NCBI GenBank assembly: GCA_947462685.1
Contig: CANHPL010000002.1
Coordinates: 1 to 64,000 of the forward strand
Length of the DNA: 64,000 nt
Origin: Burkholderiaceae bacterium
GTDB taxonomy: Bacteria; Pseudomonadota; Gammaproteobacteria; Burkholderiales; Burkholderiaceae
Direction: 5' to 3'
Of this stretch, positions 14,405 to 23,181 are shown piece after piece; the stretch's first letter is position 1, and every line of letters begins with the position of its first letter. A program made the position numbers and the translations under genes. The notes beneath the pieces are model-generated. The model ran no database searches. It saw nothing but the letters and a program-made list of their open reading frames with translations, and was not told where the DNA came from.

Positions 14405-16807
14405 TTAAATAGTTGTATCTTGTTGTATGGCGTTCCAAATAGCGTTTGGTGTCATGGGTAAATAATCAATAGATTTATTGAGTGTAGCTAAAGCGTCGTT
14501 AACCGCATTTGCAATTGCTGCTGGACTTCCTAAATAGCCTCCCTCACCTGAGCCTTTTTGACCAAATTCCGTTAGTGGTGAGGGCGTACAGTGATCAATA
14601 ATAGTAATTGCAGGTACTTCTGATGAGCTAGGCAGTAAATAGTCCATAAATGTTCCTGATAGAAATTGTCCTTCCGGGGAATAGGAAAATTTTTCCATGA
14701 GTGCTGCACCGATACCATGCGCGATTCCGCCGTAGGTCATGCCATGGACAACATCAGGACTGATCATGACACCACAATCATGGCCACAAACGTAACGATG
14801 AATCTTTACTTTGCCAATTTCAGGGTCAATACTGACGAGTACCACATGTGATTCAAAAGAATGACATGGGTACATTTGCACACGTTCTTGCTCATCAGGT
14901 AGGTCGCCTCCTGTGGGAACTTCCCAGACAAATTTTTCTTGAAGTCCAGGCTCCATGTCTTTTGGGAGTTGATGAAATTTGCGATGTGCAATTGCGACTA
15001 GATCTTCCCATGTGATGTTTTTTTCTGGCGCGTTATTGACAAAAACTTGACTTCCGTTAAATGTCATATCTTCACAAGAAACCCCAAGTTGTTTAGCTGC
15101 AATAGCGATAAGTTTTATTTTTAGTTTCTTGGCAGCTCCCGCAGCAGCACCACCCAACATAATTGCCATACGGCTACCGACAGGACTATTGGAAGGGAGG
15201 GCATTTAATGAATCAGCATGTAAAACGCGCACAGAGTCTGGATGTTGTAATAAAACCTCCCCGACTACTGTCGAAACTAGGGTTTCGTGAGCTTGACCTG
15301 AACTAGAAGTAGCCATCAATGCTGTCACATGACCATCTAAGTCAATTTTTACAACACAGGATTCCATCCAAGTAGTAGTCTCATTTTTAGGGTTAAATAA
15401 GAGTTCAAATGAAGAGTTACCGCCTGATGGCTCTAGACATGTGGAGATTCCTATCCCCGCTAATTTACCTTCAGCTCTAAGAGCATCTCTTTGGACGAGC
15501 AGTTGGCTTAAATTAGCCTCTGTAAGAGCTTTATCTAGAACGGTTGAATAATCTCCGGAGTCATAACTTGTGCCACTAGGGATAAGGTAGGGGAATTCAT
15601 CTTTTTGAATCAGGTTCCGTTTGCGCAACGCAATAGGATCCATCTTTAAAAAACGTGCAACTTTATCAATTCCAGACTCTAGAGCGTAGTTCGTTGGTGA
15701 TTGACCAAAACCTCTTACAGCCTCTTGTGGAGTTTTATTGGTTAGAACAGCCTGAGCTAGATACGCAACACTTTTTATGCGATAGGGCCCACTAATTGAG
15801 CCAATCGGTTTGCCTAGCTGAAGAGGCGATCGTCCAGCATATGCACCAATATCCTCTAGGGCACGCATTTTCATACAAGTGATTTCACCATCTTGTTGAA
15901 ATCCTAAACTCACTTCAAAAAGACGGTCGGGGCCTTGCATATCACCACCACGCATATTTTCAAGACGATCTTCAATAAAGCGAATAGGCTTACCTAATTT
16001 TTTGGCAAGGTAGCCAACCAAAATCGCATGTTTTAGACCTCTTTTTACGCCATAACTACCACCCACATCTACATCATAGTGAACACGAACAGAATTGGTT
16101 GGAAGTTGCAGTGCACTGGCAATTTGTTCCGGGTATTTTGGAATTTGTACAGATGCCCAAATATCTAAGATGCCTGTGGCATCAGACCATTCGCATGTTA
16201 AGGCAAAGGTTTCAATTGGAACCGTTGAGCTTCGCGCCCATTTCACGCGATAACTTAATTGGTGGTCACTCTTAGAAAAATCCTCTTCAACGGGTCCCCA
16301 AACAAATTGTCGATTAAAAATTAAATTGGTTCCGGCATCTGCGTGGACATGATGAGACTGATCTGCGATAGCAATCTCTGGGTCTAATACATAAGGTAAT
16401 TCTTCATAATCCACTTGAATCAGCTCCGCAGCATCCTCCGCAATGGCTCGAGACGTTGCGACAACTACGCAGACCCACTCCCCAGAGTACCTAGTAACTT
16501 CATGCGCAAGTGGAAAACGTTTGACTGCAGGAGCGTTTATTCCTGGTAATACGGGCAAAACTGCCGAGTTAATTTCAGCGCCAGTTACCACAGCCTCAAC
16601 TCCTAATGTTGCAAGAGCTGCTGCAGCATCAATCTTCAGAATTTTGGCACTTGCATAAGGGCTAGCAACAATCGCCACGTGTAACGTTCCAGATTTAAGA
16701 ACATCACCAGCAAAGTTACCTTTACCAACAACAAAACGGCGATGCTCTACCGCGCGACGGTGTTTGCCAATGTAAGTAAATTCATCATAATGTGGGGATT
16801 GACTCAT
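14405..16807 (-). CDS. Molybdenum hydroxylase (CoxL/XdhB-family) large subunit
   Basis: 800 residues, full length for the family. Moco-binding landmarks: 'VDVGGSYGVKRG' (about 246-257), 'AVRGFGQSPTN' (about 363-373) and the C-terminal 'KGSGEGGYLG' with catalytic Glu near 755. The active-site loop is not the VAYRCSFR of genuine form I CO dehydrogenase, so this is some other hydroxylase, probably of an aromatic, heteroaromatic or aldehyde substrate. It overlaps coxS by four bases and follows coxM, the M-S-L order. No signal peptide; cytoplasmic. Substrate unknown. Confidence 0.88.
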   Translation of the reverse strand: MSQSPHYDEFTYIGKHRRAVEHRRFVVGKGNFAGDVLKSGTLHVAIVASPYASAKILKIDAAAALATLGVEAVVTGAEINSAVLPVLPGINAPAVKRFPLAHEVTRYSGEWVCVVVATSRAIAEDAAELIQVDYEELPYVLDPEIAIADQSHHVHADAGTNLIFNRQFVWGPVEEDFSKSDHQLSYRVKWARSSTVPIETFALTCEWSDATGILDIWASVQIPKYPEQIASALQLPTNSVRVHYDVDVGGSYGVKRGLKHAILVGYLAKKLGKPIRFIEDRLENMRGGDMQGPDRLFEVSLGFQQDGEITCMKMRALEDIGAYAGRSPLQLGKPIGSISGPYRIKSVAYLAQAVLTNKTPQEAVRGFGQSPTNYALESGIDKVARFLKMDPIALRKRNLIQKDEFPYLIPSGTSYDSGDYSTVLDKALTEANLSQLLVQRDALRAEGKLAGIGISTCLEPSGGNSSFELLFNPKNETTTWMESCVVKIDLDGHVTALMATSSSGQAHETLVSTVVGEVLLQHPDSVRVLHADSLNALPSNSPVGSRMAIMLGGAAAGAAKKLKIKLIAIAAKQLGVSCEDMTFNGSQVFVNNAPEKNITWEDLVAIAHRKFHQLPKDMEPGLQEKFVWEVPTGGDLPDEQERVQMYPCHSFESHVVLVSIDPEIGKVKIHRYVCGHDCGVMISPDVVHGMTYGGIAHGIGAALMEKFSYSPEGQFLSGTFMDYLLPSSSEVPAITIIDHCTPSPLTEFGQKGSGEGGYLGSPAAIANAVNDALATLNKSIDYLPMTPNAIWNAIQQDTTI

Positions 16808-17277
16808 AAAGTTTCCTTAGTGGCAAAAACAACTGCATCAATAATTTGTTGATAGCCTGTGCAACGACACAAATTACCACTAATTGCATCCCTAATTTCC
16901 GCTTCACTTGGGTGCGGATTTTTATTGATCAGCGCTTGGCAAGTAATCAACATACCTGGTGTACAAAAGCCACATTGCAAACCATGTTTCTCACAAAAGG
17001 CATCCTGAATTTTTGATAGTTGGCCTCGTTCTGGAGCTAAGCCCTCTACGGTGGTTACTTCTAGACCATTTGCTTGAACGGCAAACATACAACAAGACCG
17101 AACTGGGTCACCATTCAGTAAGACAGTGCATGCCCCACAAATACCATGTTCACAACCCACGTGAGTGCCCGTTAGTCGAAGCTCGTCACGTAAAAAATCA
17201 ACCAGGCTGGTACGAGGCTCTACATTAGAACTTACTTGTTTACCATTGACTTGTAGATTAATAGAAATATTTTTCAT
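16804..17277 (-). CDS. Molybdenum hydroxylase 2Fe-2S subunit (CoxS-like)
   Basis: 157 residues with both iron-sulfur motifs: 'GCEHGICGACTVLLNGDPVRSC' for the plant-type cluster and 'LQCGFCTPGMLITC' plus 'GNLCRCTGY' for the second. It transfers electrons from Moco to the FAD subunit. It lies 15 bases after coxM and overlaps coxL by ATGA, so the three subunits are made together. Confidence 0.9.
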   Translation of the reverse strand: MKNISINLQVNGKQVSSNVEPRTSLVDFLRDELRLTGTHVGCEHGICGACTVLLNGDPVRSCCMFAVQANGLEVTTVEGLAPERGQLSKIQDAFCEKHGLQCGFCTPGMLITCQALINKNPHPSEAEIRDAISGNLCRCTGYQQIIDAVVFATKETL

Positions 17278-17292
17278 CAGTTTTCTTTCCGT

Positions 17293-18183
17293 CTAGAGAA
17301 GATGATGTTGAAAAGAACTAGTTGCCATTGCGAGAGATTGTTCAATAGTTCTGCGCAGTAAAGTTTTTGCAAGGTTGCGACGATAAGCAGCATTTGCGTG
17401 TAAATCAGTTGCTGGTTCGGTTTGTTGGATTGCCTGTTCAGAAAATCCATGGATCAATTCTTTTGACAGAGTTTGTCCGATCAAAGGCGACGTTATATCT
17501 TCAAAGCTATAAGGTGTGCCTCCCATGCCACCAACTCCGCAATGTATGCGCATTAGTTTGCCACTAGCGTCAACTTGTAATTGTGTCGCGGCTGAGGCCA
17601 TCGCAAAATCACCTTGACGAATCGAGGTCTCTTCAAATGCATAGCCAATGCCGGTACCATGCCAAATTGGCCAATCAATGTGGGTAAGGCATTCTTGAGC
17701 TTCCAGAATGGTCCACATAGGACCTAAGAAAAAGTCTTTTGCCGAAATAATTCGCTGGGTATCTACATTTTCGCAATGAATTTTGGCTTGTAACATGACC
17801 GCAATGAGAGGTAGTTCTGCTGAAGGGTCTGCATGGGCTAGACTACCCCCTACAGTGCCACGATTGCGCGTTTGATGATGCCCAATCCAAGGAACTACTG
17901 CTGATAAAAGTGGGATTTGAGATGTTAAAGAGTGATTTTCTAAAATACATTGTTTGACCCCCGCGCCAATGCGAATCGATTCTTCAAGAGCTGAAATCAA
18001 TTGCAATTCATCAATTCGAGCGATATCAATCAGGTGGCTAGGTTTTGCCAGGCGCATCGCCATCATAGGTACAAGGCTTTGACCACCTGCAATAAGTTTT
18101 ACATCATCACCATACTCTTTCAGTAAATTTTTCGTATGAGATAAATTTTCTGCAAGGTGGTAATCAAAAGGAGCGGCTTTCAT
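17293..18183 (-). CDS. Molybdenum hydroxylase FAD subunit (CoxM-like)
   Basis: 296 residues with the vanillyl-alcohol-oxidase-type FAD signature: 'LIAGGQSLVPMMAMRLAKPSHLIDI' (about residues 31-55) and 'NRGTVGGSLAHADPSAELP' (about 107-125). First gene of the M-S-L operon. A divergent, decayed LysR-type regulator lies upstream (18307), so the operon has probably lost its original local control. Confidence 0.9.
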   Translation of the reverse strand: MKAAPFDYHLAENLSHTKNLLKEYGDDVKLIAGGQSLVPMMAMRLAKPSHLIDIARIDELQLISALEESIRIGAGVKQCILENHSLTSQIPLLSAVVPWIGHHQTRNRGTVGGSLAHADPSAELPLIAVMLQAKIHCENVDTQRIISAKDFFLGPMWTILEAQECLTHIDWPIWHGTGIGYAFEETSIRQGDFAMASAATQLQVDASGKLMRIHCGVGGMGGTPYSFEDITSPLIGQTLSKELIHGFSEQAIQQTEPATDLHANAAYRRNLAKTLLRRTIEQSLAMATSSFQHHLL

Positions 18184-18306
18184 GAGGTAGTATTCAAATC
18201 CTTTAAATGGTTCTTTTTTGAATAGATTAACAAGTGTATTATTACCTATTTATTGTTCTAAAAACTCATACAATTCCAGTTTAAAAGTAATTATTTATTC
18301 AAACTT

Positions 18307-18699
18307 ATGAGGAAATTACCATCTTTAAATATAATTCGGGCTTTTGAAGCTGCGGCTAGGCATGTGAGTTTTACTATAGGAGCTCAGGAATTACAAGTCG
18401 TACACGGATCTATTAGCAAACAAGTTCCTATTTTAGAGCGGTGCTTAGGTATTGATTTATTTGCGCGCCCCAAATCTCAAGTTGTATTAACGTCATTAAG
18501 AAATGATTTTGTATCTTCTTTACTGCCTGCATTAGTTGTCGATGAGTTTCATGGTGTTAGATGTTTAACAGGTTCAACCATCCAAATTAGTACTGCACAT
18601 TCGTTAGATCCTCTTATTCCGGCACAAGCTGAAATTGTCATAGAGGGATTGGTTGATCTAGAATGGTCAAGGCTAGAGTACTATTCAGAAATGATGTAG
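18307..18699 (+). pseudogene. Decayed LysR-family regulator
   Basis: 130 residues against about 300 for the family. The N-terminal winged helix is recognisable (PSLNIIRAFEAAARHVSFTI, 'VVHGSISKQVPILERCLGIDLFARPKSQVVLT'), and is GcvA-like, but then about 25-30 residues of linker helix are missing and only the start of the effector domain remains ('IQISTAHSLDPLIP'), closed by a premature stop after 'YSEMM'. Divergent from the coxMSL operon, the usual position of its activator. Non-functional in all likelihood, although a DNA-binding fragment could still be made. Confidence 0.75.
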
Positions 18700-18749
18700 C
18701 CGCTGAAACTAAATTTTGCCCAGATGAAATTAATTAATAGGAAAAAATA

Positions 18750-19325
18750 ATGACGAATCCGCAAAGATTGATTGTTGGTATTAGTGGCGCCTCTGGCATC
18801 GTCTATGGTATTCGTATTTTACAAACTTTGGCAGACTCCGAAGTAGAAACACACTTAGTCATGTCTGAATCTGCGCGCTTGACATTAAGCTCTGAATCAA
18901 CAATGAGTTTGAAAGACGTGGAGGCTTTAGCAAGTGAAGTGCATCATATTAAAAATATTGGTGCCACTATAGCCTCTGGATCATTTAAAACCATGGGTAT
19001 GGTGATTGCACCGTGCTCGATTCGATCTTTATCTGAAATTTCCTGGGGGATGACGACGAGTTTACTTTCTCGTGCAGCAGATGTGGTTTTAAAAGAGCGT
19101 CGTCGCTTAGTATTGTTGGTTCGTGAAACGCCACTTCATGCAGGGCATTTAAAAACGATGTTGCAAGCCACCGAAAATGGGGCAATTATCATGCCGCCGG
19201 TGCCCGCTTTTTACGCTCAACCAGCGACAATTGATGAGATGGTCGATCATACGGTTGGTCGTTGCTTAGATTTATTTGATATTGATACAAAACTAACAAA
19301 ACGCTGGGAAGGAATTGGTAAATAA
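18750..19325 (+). CDS. UbiX-like flavin prenyltransferase
   Basis: 191 residues, full length. FMN-binding 'VGISGASGIVYGIRIL' (about 8-23), 'GMVIAPCSIRSLSEISWGM' (about 89-107), and 'LVLLVRETPLHAGHLKTMLQATENGAIIMPPVPAFY' are typical of UbiX/Pad1. These enzymes make prenylated FMN for UbiD-type decarboxylases. No ubiD partner is in this window. The gene sits between two decayed genes and may be the accessory of a lost aromatic decarboxylase, or the cell's UbiX. GGAAAAAATA precedes the ATG. Confidence 0.85.
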   Translation: MTNPQRLIVGISGASGIVYGIRILQTLADSEVETHLVMSESARLTLSSESTMSLKDVEALASEVHHIKNIGATIASGSFKTMGMVIAPCSIRSLSEISWGMTTSLLSRAADVVLKERRRLVLLVRETPLHAGHLKTMLQATENGAIIMPPVPAFYAQPATIDEMVDHTVGRCLDLFDIDTKLTKRWEGIGK

Positions 19326-19326
19326 G

Positions 19327-19584
19327 ATGAAAAACGTAAAGTTTTTATTAAAAAAAATAGCGAGTGTTTTTTACGTATGTTGCCTAGTTCTGCAATTTAC
19401 TCAAGTTACCAATGCTGCAGATGTTTATCCAAATAAGCCGATGCGCTTAGTCTTGAGTAAAGAGGTTAACCTTGCTTTAAAGGATCCTGAAGTCAAAGCT
19501 AAGTTTCAATCATTTGGTATTGAACTAAAAGGAGGAAGCCCTGAAGACTTGAAAGATCTTTTGGCGAATGAAATTGGAAAATAG
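19327..19584 (+). pseudogene. Bug-family receptor remnant: signal peptide fused to C-terminus by deletion
   Basis: From the ATG at 19327: a good signal peptide (KFLLKKIASVFYVCCLVLQF...NAA), the canonical mature start 'DVYPNKPMRLVL', then directly 'SKEVNLALKDPEVKAKFQSFGIELKGGSPEDL', which is the extreme C-terminal region of Bug receptors. About 230 residues, the whole ligand-binding core, are missing, with the reading frame kept. Non-functional as a receptor; the exported 86-residue product might still be made. Confidence 0.78.
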
Positions 19585-19644
19585 AAAAATTAGTAGCTCA
19601 ACTCAATATGGGAAAACTCCAAGAAGAGCCCTTTTTAAACAACT

Positions 19645-19935
19645 ATGAACAACGCTATTTTATATGTTTACTATAAGCTCCAGCCGGGCGATCATACGGC
19701 TTTAAAAGATGGTATCGCTCGCCTGCAACAAGAAATTGAAAAATTTGACACCTTATTACAATTTCAGGTCTTGCAACGCCCAGAAATTGGTAGTGATGGT
19801 AATGAAACATGGATGGAGGTTTACCATCATCCAGCAGGAATAACTCCTGCAATGATTCAGCAAATTAATCAAATTGCTTTATCCTGTGGATTACCTGAGC
19901 AAAGAAAAAATGAATTCTTTATTCCTTTGCGTTAA
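19645..19935 (+). CDS. DUF4936-family protein
   Basis: 96 residues. 'ILYVYYKLQPGDHTAL' at the start and 'VLQRPEIGSDGNETWMEVYHHPAGIT' in the middle fit DUF4936, a small ferredoxin-fold-like family of betaproteobacteria with no assigned role. No signal peptide. It is 27 bases before the dehydrogenase gene. Confidence 0.7.
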   Translation: MNNAILYVYYKLQPGDHTALKDGIARLQQEIEKFDTLLQFQVLQRPEIGSDGNETWMEVYHHPAGITPAMIQQINQIALSCGLPEQRKNEFFIPLR

Positions 19936-19962
19936 TCTAATTTAAATAACTGAGAGACTCAA

Positions 19963-20925
19963 ATGCATATTGTTGTTTTAGACGATTTTGAAAACGCACT
20001 AGCCGTTTTAAAGAATAACCCCACCGTCAAAGAAAAAGCCACGATTGATCTTTATCAAGATCGTCTTGTCGGAGAAGCTTTGGTTACGGCACTAAAGTTT
20101 GCGAATGTCATTGTGATGAATCGCGACAGAACACCCCTTAGAAAAGCTTTACTTGATCAACTGCCTAATTTGCAATATGTGGTTTTTACTGGAAGTCGTA
20201 ATTTACTGATTGATTATGATGTTTTAGAAGAACGCAAGATACCAATTAGTTTTACAGAGTTTGGACCATCTAAAGAAACCACTGTTGAATTAACCTGGGC
20301 ACTTATTTTGGCTGCCTACAAGAGGATTGGTGAGCAAAGTCAATTGATCCAAGCAGGCAAGTGGCGCAACGAACACTCGGTATTGCCTGCCTTGATTGGA
20401 GAGCGTTTAGGGGTCCTTGGCTTAGGAAATATTGGTGCTAAAGTTGCCAAAGTAGGGGTTGCATTTGGCATGGATGTGGTGACGTGGAGTCCAAATATGA
20501 CTCCAGAAAGAGCCACTGAGCATGGCGTTAAGTCCGTCAGTAAAGAAGAGTTACTAAGTACATCCAAAATTGTTACTTTGCATTTAGTGCCTGGAGAGAC
20601 AACCCGCGGGATTATTAATGCGCAAACCCTTTCTCTGATGAGGAATGATGCTCTTTTAGTAAACACCTCACGATCCACATTAATTAATACAGCTGATTTA
20701 GTAGCTGCTTTGAAGGTCGGTAAACCAGGCATGGCAGCCCTTGATGTTTATGATGATGAACCCTTACCTTTGAACGATTCGTTTAGACAATTAAATAATA
20801 TACTTATGACCCCACATTTGGGTTTTGTTGCACAGCCTGTATATCAAAGGCTCTCGCAAGGGGCGGTGATGGCGATTGAGGCTTGGCTTAAAGGCGAGCC
20901 CTTAGTTAATATAGTTAAAAAGTAG
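19963..20925 (+). CDS. D-2-hydroxyacid dehydrogenase family protein
   Basis: 320 residues. NAD-binding 'GERLGVLGLGNIGAKVAKVGVAFGMDV' (about 146-172); catalytic Arg in 'LVNTSRSTLIN', Glu in 'ALDVYDDEPL', and His in 'MTPHLGF', the complete triad of the family. It would reduce a 2-ketoacid or oxidise a D-2-hydroxyacid in the cytoplasm; the substrate is not predictable. Downstream of DUF4936 and upstream of a peroxiredoxin. Confidence 0.85.
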   Translation: MHIVVLDDFENALAVLKNNPTVKEKATIDLYQDRLVGEALVTALKFANVIVMNRDRTPLRKALLDQLPNLQYVVFTGSRNLLIDYDVLEERKIPISFTEFGPSKETTVELTWALILAAYKRIGEQSQLIQAGKWRNEHSVLPALIGERLGVLGLGNIGAKVAKVGVAFGMDVVTWSPNMTPERATEHGVKSVSKEELLSTSKIVTLHLVPGETTRGIINAQTLSLMRNDALLVNTSRSTLINTADLVAALKVGKPGMAALDVYDDEPLPLNDSFRQLNNILMTPHLGFVAQPVYQRLSQGAVMAIEAWLKGEPLVNIVKK

Positions 20926-20973
20926 TTATTTAGGTGCATAATCTATTAACAATTTTTTAAAAGGACTAATATC

Positions 20974-21612
20974 ATGACAATACGACTTGGCGACCAAGCC
21001 CCAGACTTCGAGCAAGATTCATCTATCGGTAAAATTAAGTTCCATGAATGGGCTGGAGATTCTTGGGTAATTTTATTTTCTCACCCAGCTGACTTTACAC
21101 CTGTATGTACAACAGAACTCGGTTTAACCGCCAAGTTAAAGCCTGAGTTTGATAAGCGTCATGTTAAAGCGATTGCACTATCTGTTGATCCTTCTGATAA
21201 GCATGTTACTTGGATTAAAGATATTGAAGAAACCCAAAAAACAGTGGTAGGTTTCCCGATTATTGCCGATGAAGATAAATCGGTCTCTAATTTATACGAC
21301 ATGATTCACCCTAATCAATCTGCGACAGCAACGGTGCGTTCACTATTCGTAATTGATCCGAAAAAAGTCGTGCGCTTAATGATTACGTATCCAATGAGTA
21401 CTGGTCGTAACTTTGACGAAGTTTTGCGCGTAGTAGATGCCTTGCAACTGACCGATGCATATACAGTAGCTACTCCGGGAAACTGGAAAGATGGTGACGA
21501 TGTCATTATTCCAATGACAGTGCAAGATCCAGAAGTTATTAAAGCTAAGTATCCAAAAGGCGTTACATCACCTAGACCTTATTTACGCATCACACCGCAA
21601 CCAAATAAGTAA
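20974..21612 (+). CDS. 1-Cys peroxiredoxin (Prx6-like)
   Basis: 212 residues. Peroxidatic Cys in 'HPADFTPVCTTELG' (about residue 46), the conserved Arg in 'SATATVRSLFVIDP', and the long C-terminal 'GVTSPRPYLRITPQ' arm of the Prx6 class. No resolving Cys is visible, so it is the 1-Cys type, reducing peroxides in the cytoplasm. AAAAGGAC precedes the ATG, and a strong terminator follows. Confidence 0.9.
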   Translation: MTIRLGDQAPDFEQDSSIGKIKFHEWAGDSWVILFSHPADFTPVCTTELGLTAKLKPEFDKRHVKAIALSVDPSDKHVTWIKDIEETQKTVVGFPIIADEDKSVSNLYDMIHPNQSATATVRSLFVIDPKKVVRLMITYPMSTGRNFDEVLRVVDALQLTDAYTVATPGNWKDGDDVIIPMTVQDPEVIKAKYPKGVTSPRPYLRITPQPNK

Positions 21613-21630
21613 TCTTTTCAGTATCATCAA

Positions 21631-21654
21631 AAAGCCCGCTTTAGCGGGCTTTTT
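21631..21654 (+). terminator. Intrinsic terminator after peroxiredoxin gene
   Basis: GC-rich stem AAAGCCCGCT/AGCGGGCTTT with a tiny loop and a T-tract, 18 bases after the peroxiredoxin stop. Confidence 0.9.
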
Positions 21655-21716
21655 ACCTATAATGACATTTATATATTTTTAACCATAACTTAGTAGTTGG
21701 ATTTCTATTCGACTTA

Positions 21717-22490
21717 ATGATGAGACGATTTTTTCTAGTAGCGGTTATCGCTAGTATCTTTTACTTTCCTTTGAAGTACTCTCTTGCCCAGACGAGAGAG
21801 TCTATTACTATTGCAGCAGCAGCTAACCTGAACGGCGTACTTGATGAGTTAATTCTGCAATACACAAAACAAAGTGCATCACCGGTCAAAGTTGTTTATG
21901 GCTCATCTGGACATTTTTATCAACAAATGCAGCAAGGTGCAAAATACGATATTTTTTTATCGGCCAATCAAGATTATGTTGACCGTCTAGTCAGTCAAGG
22001 CTACACAAATGATGCTGGCGTTGTATATGCCCGAGGCAGGTTAGTCGTGCTGGTATCTAACAAGTCAAAGATTCACCTTACTTCAGATTTAAGCGATTTG
22101 AAGCAAGCCATTCAAGATGGTCGACTTTCCAAGTTTGCAATTGCAAATCCTGGATTAGCTCCTTATGGTGCCGCAGCGATTCAAACTTTAGAGTCTTTAG
22201 GACTGACGAAGAAGTTTCAACCTATCTTAGTTATGGGGGGTGATATTGGACAAACCATGCTATTTATTTATTCAGAAGCAGCTCAAGCAGGTATGGTGCC
22301 ATGGTCCATGGTAAAACAATCTAAAACAATTAAAGAAGGATCTTTTTTACTCATTCCTGAAAAACAACACCAACCGATTTTGCAAAAAATGATGATATTT
22401 AAACAAGCAAATCCTTCTGCTAAAGGTTTTTATAATTACTTACAATCTGTAGAAGCAAAAAATATTTGGCGTCATTATGGTTATGAGTAA
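21717..22490 (+). CDS. modA: Molybdate ABC transporter periplasmic binding protein
   Basis: 257 residues with signal peptide (RRFFLVAVIASIFYFPLKYSLAQ). 'ITIAAAANLNGVLDELILQYTKQS', 'VKVVYGSSGHFYQQMQQGAKYDIFLSANQDYVDRL' and 'FAIANPGLAPYGAAAIQTLESLGL' are classic ModA oxyanion-contact regions. Start could be ATG 21717 or 21720. First gene of modABC. No ModE-like palindrome is visible in the 60 bases before it. Confidence 0.9.
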   Translation: MMRRFFLVAVIASIFYFPLKYSLAQTRESITIAAAANLNGVLDELILQYTKQSASPVKVVYGSSGHFYQQMQQGAKYDIFLSANQDYVDRLVSQGYTNDAGVVYARGRLVVLVSNKSKIHLTSDLSDLKQAIQDGRLSKFAIANPGLAPYGAAAIQTLESLGLTKKFQPILVMGGDIGQTMLFIYSEAAQAGMVPWSMVKQSKTIKEGSFLLIPEKQHQPILQKMMIFKQANPSAKGFYNYLQSVEAKNIWRHYGYE

Positions 22491-22499
22491 CACGTAAAC

Positions 22500-23177
22500 A
22501 TGGATTGGTCAGCACTTTATCTCTCGATTCAATTAGGACTATTAACGAGTATTGTCTTAATACCGCTGGGTATTTTTGTATCTTTTTGGATGCAAAGACA
22601 ATCTACAGTGGTCAACCAAATACTAGAAACGCTGTTCACATTGCCGCTTGTACTCCCCCCCACCGTCCTTGGATACTATTTGTTAGTTGGTTTTGGCAAA
22701 GGGAGTTGGTTAGGTGATTGGTTATATCAATTGACACAGGTATCATTTGTATTTTCATTTGCCGGAATATGGCTGGCCAGCTTGATTTTTAACATTCCAT
22801 TTGCCTGGCTACCCATTCGTAGAGCCTTTGAAGGTATTCCCCAAGATCTAAAAGATGCATATAAAACATGTGGATTAAACCCGTGGCAAGCATTTTGGAA
22901 AATAGAGTTGCCGCTCGCTTGGAAGGGCATTGTGACGGCACTCATCATGACTTTTACACATACGCTTGGGGAGTTTGGGGTAGTTCTCATGGTGGGCGGT
23001 AACATTCCTGGTAACACAAGAACTGTCTCTATTTCTATTTACGATCAAATGCAAACCTTGCATATGGATGAGGCGGGCATGATGGCTTTAATCTTGCTGA
23101 TTATTTCATTCTTAGGCTTATTGGCGAGTCAATGGATTTTGGCACGTCAACAGAGTATGTCCCGTCATAAAGCATAA
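22500..23177 (+). CDS. modB: Molybdate ABC transporter permease
   Basis: 225 residues with five or six transmembrane helices; 'LPLVLPPTVLGYYLLVGFG' and the EAA loop 'YKTCGLNPWQAFWKIELPLAWKGI', then 'TLGEFGVVLMVGGNIPGNTRT' are ModB hallmarks. Nine bases after modA. Confidence 0.93.
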   Translation: MDWSALYLSIQLGLLTSIVLIPLGIFVSFWMQRQSTVVNQILETLFTLPLVLPPTVLGYYLLVGFGKGSWLGDWLYQLTQVSFVFSFAGIWLASLIFNIPFAWLPIRRAFEGIPQDLKDAYKTCGLNPWQAFWKIELPLAWKGIVTALIMTFTHTLGEFGVVLMVGGNIPGNTRTVSISIYDQMQTLHMDEAGMMALILLIISFLGLLASQWILARQQSMSRHKA

Positions 23178-23181
23178 ATTC

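Noticed and set aside
14405-16807. Carbon monoxide dehydrogenase assignment for the first CoxL-like protein
   Set aside because: The form I CO dehydrogenase active-site loop (VAYRCSFR) is missing; the loop reads AVRGFGQ, so only a generic molybdenum hydroxylase call is justified.
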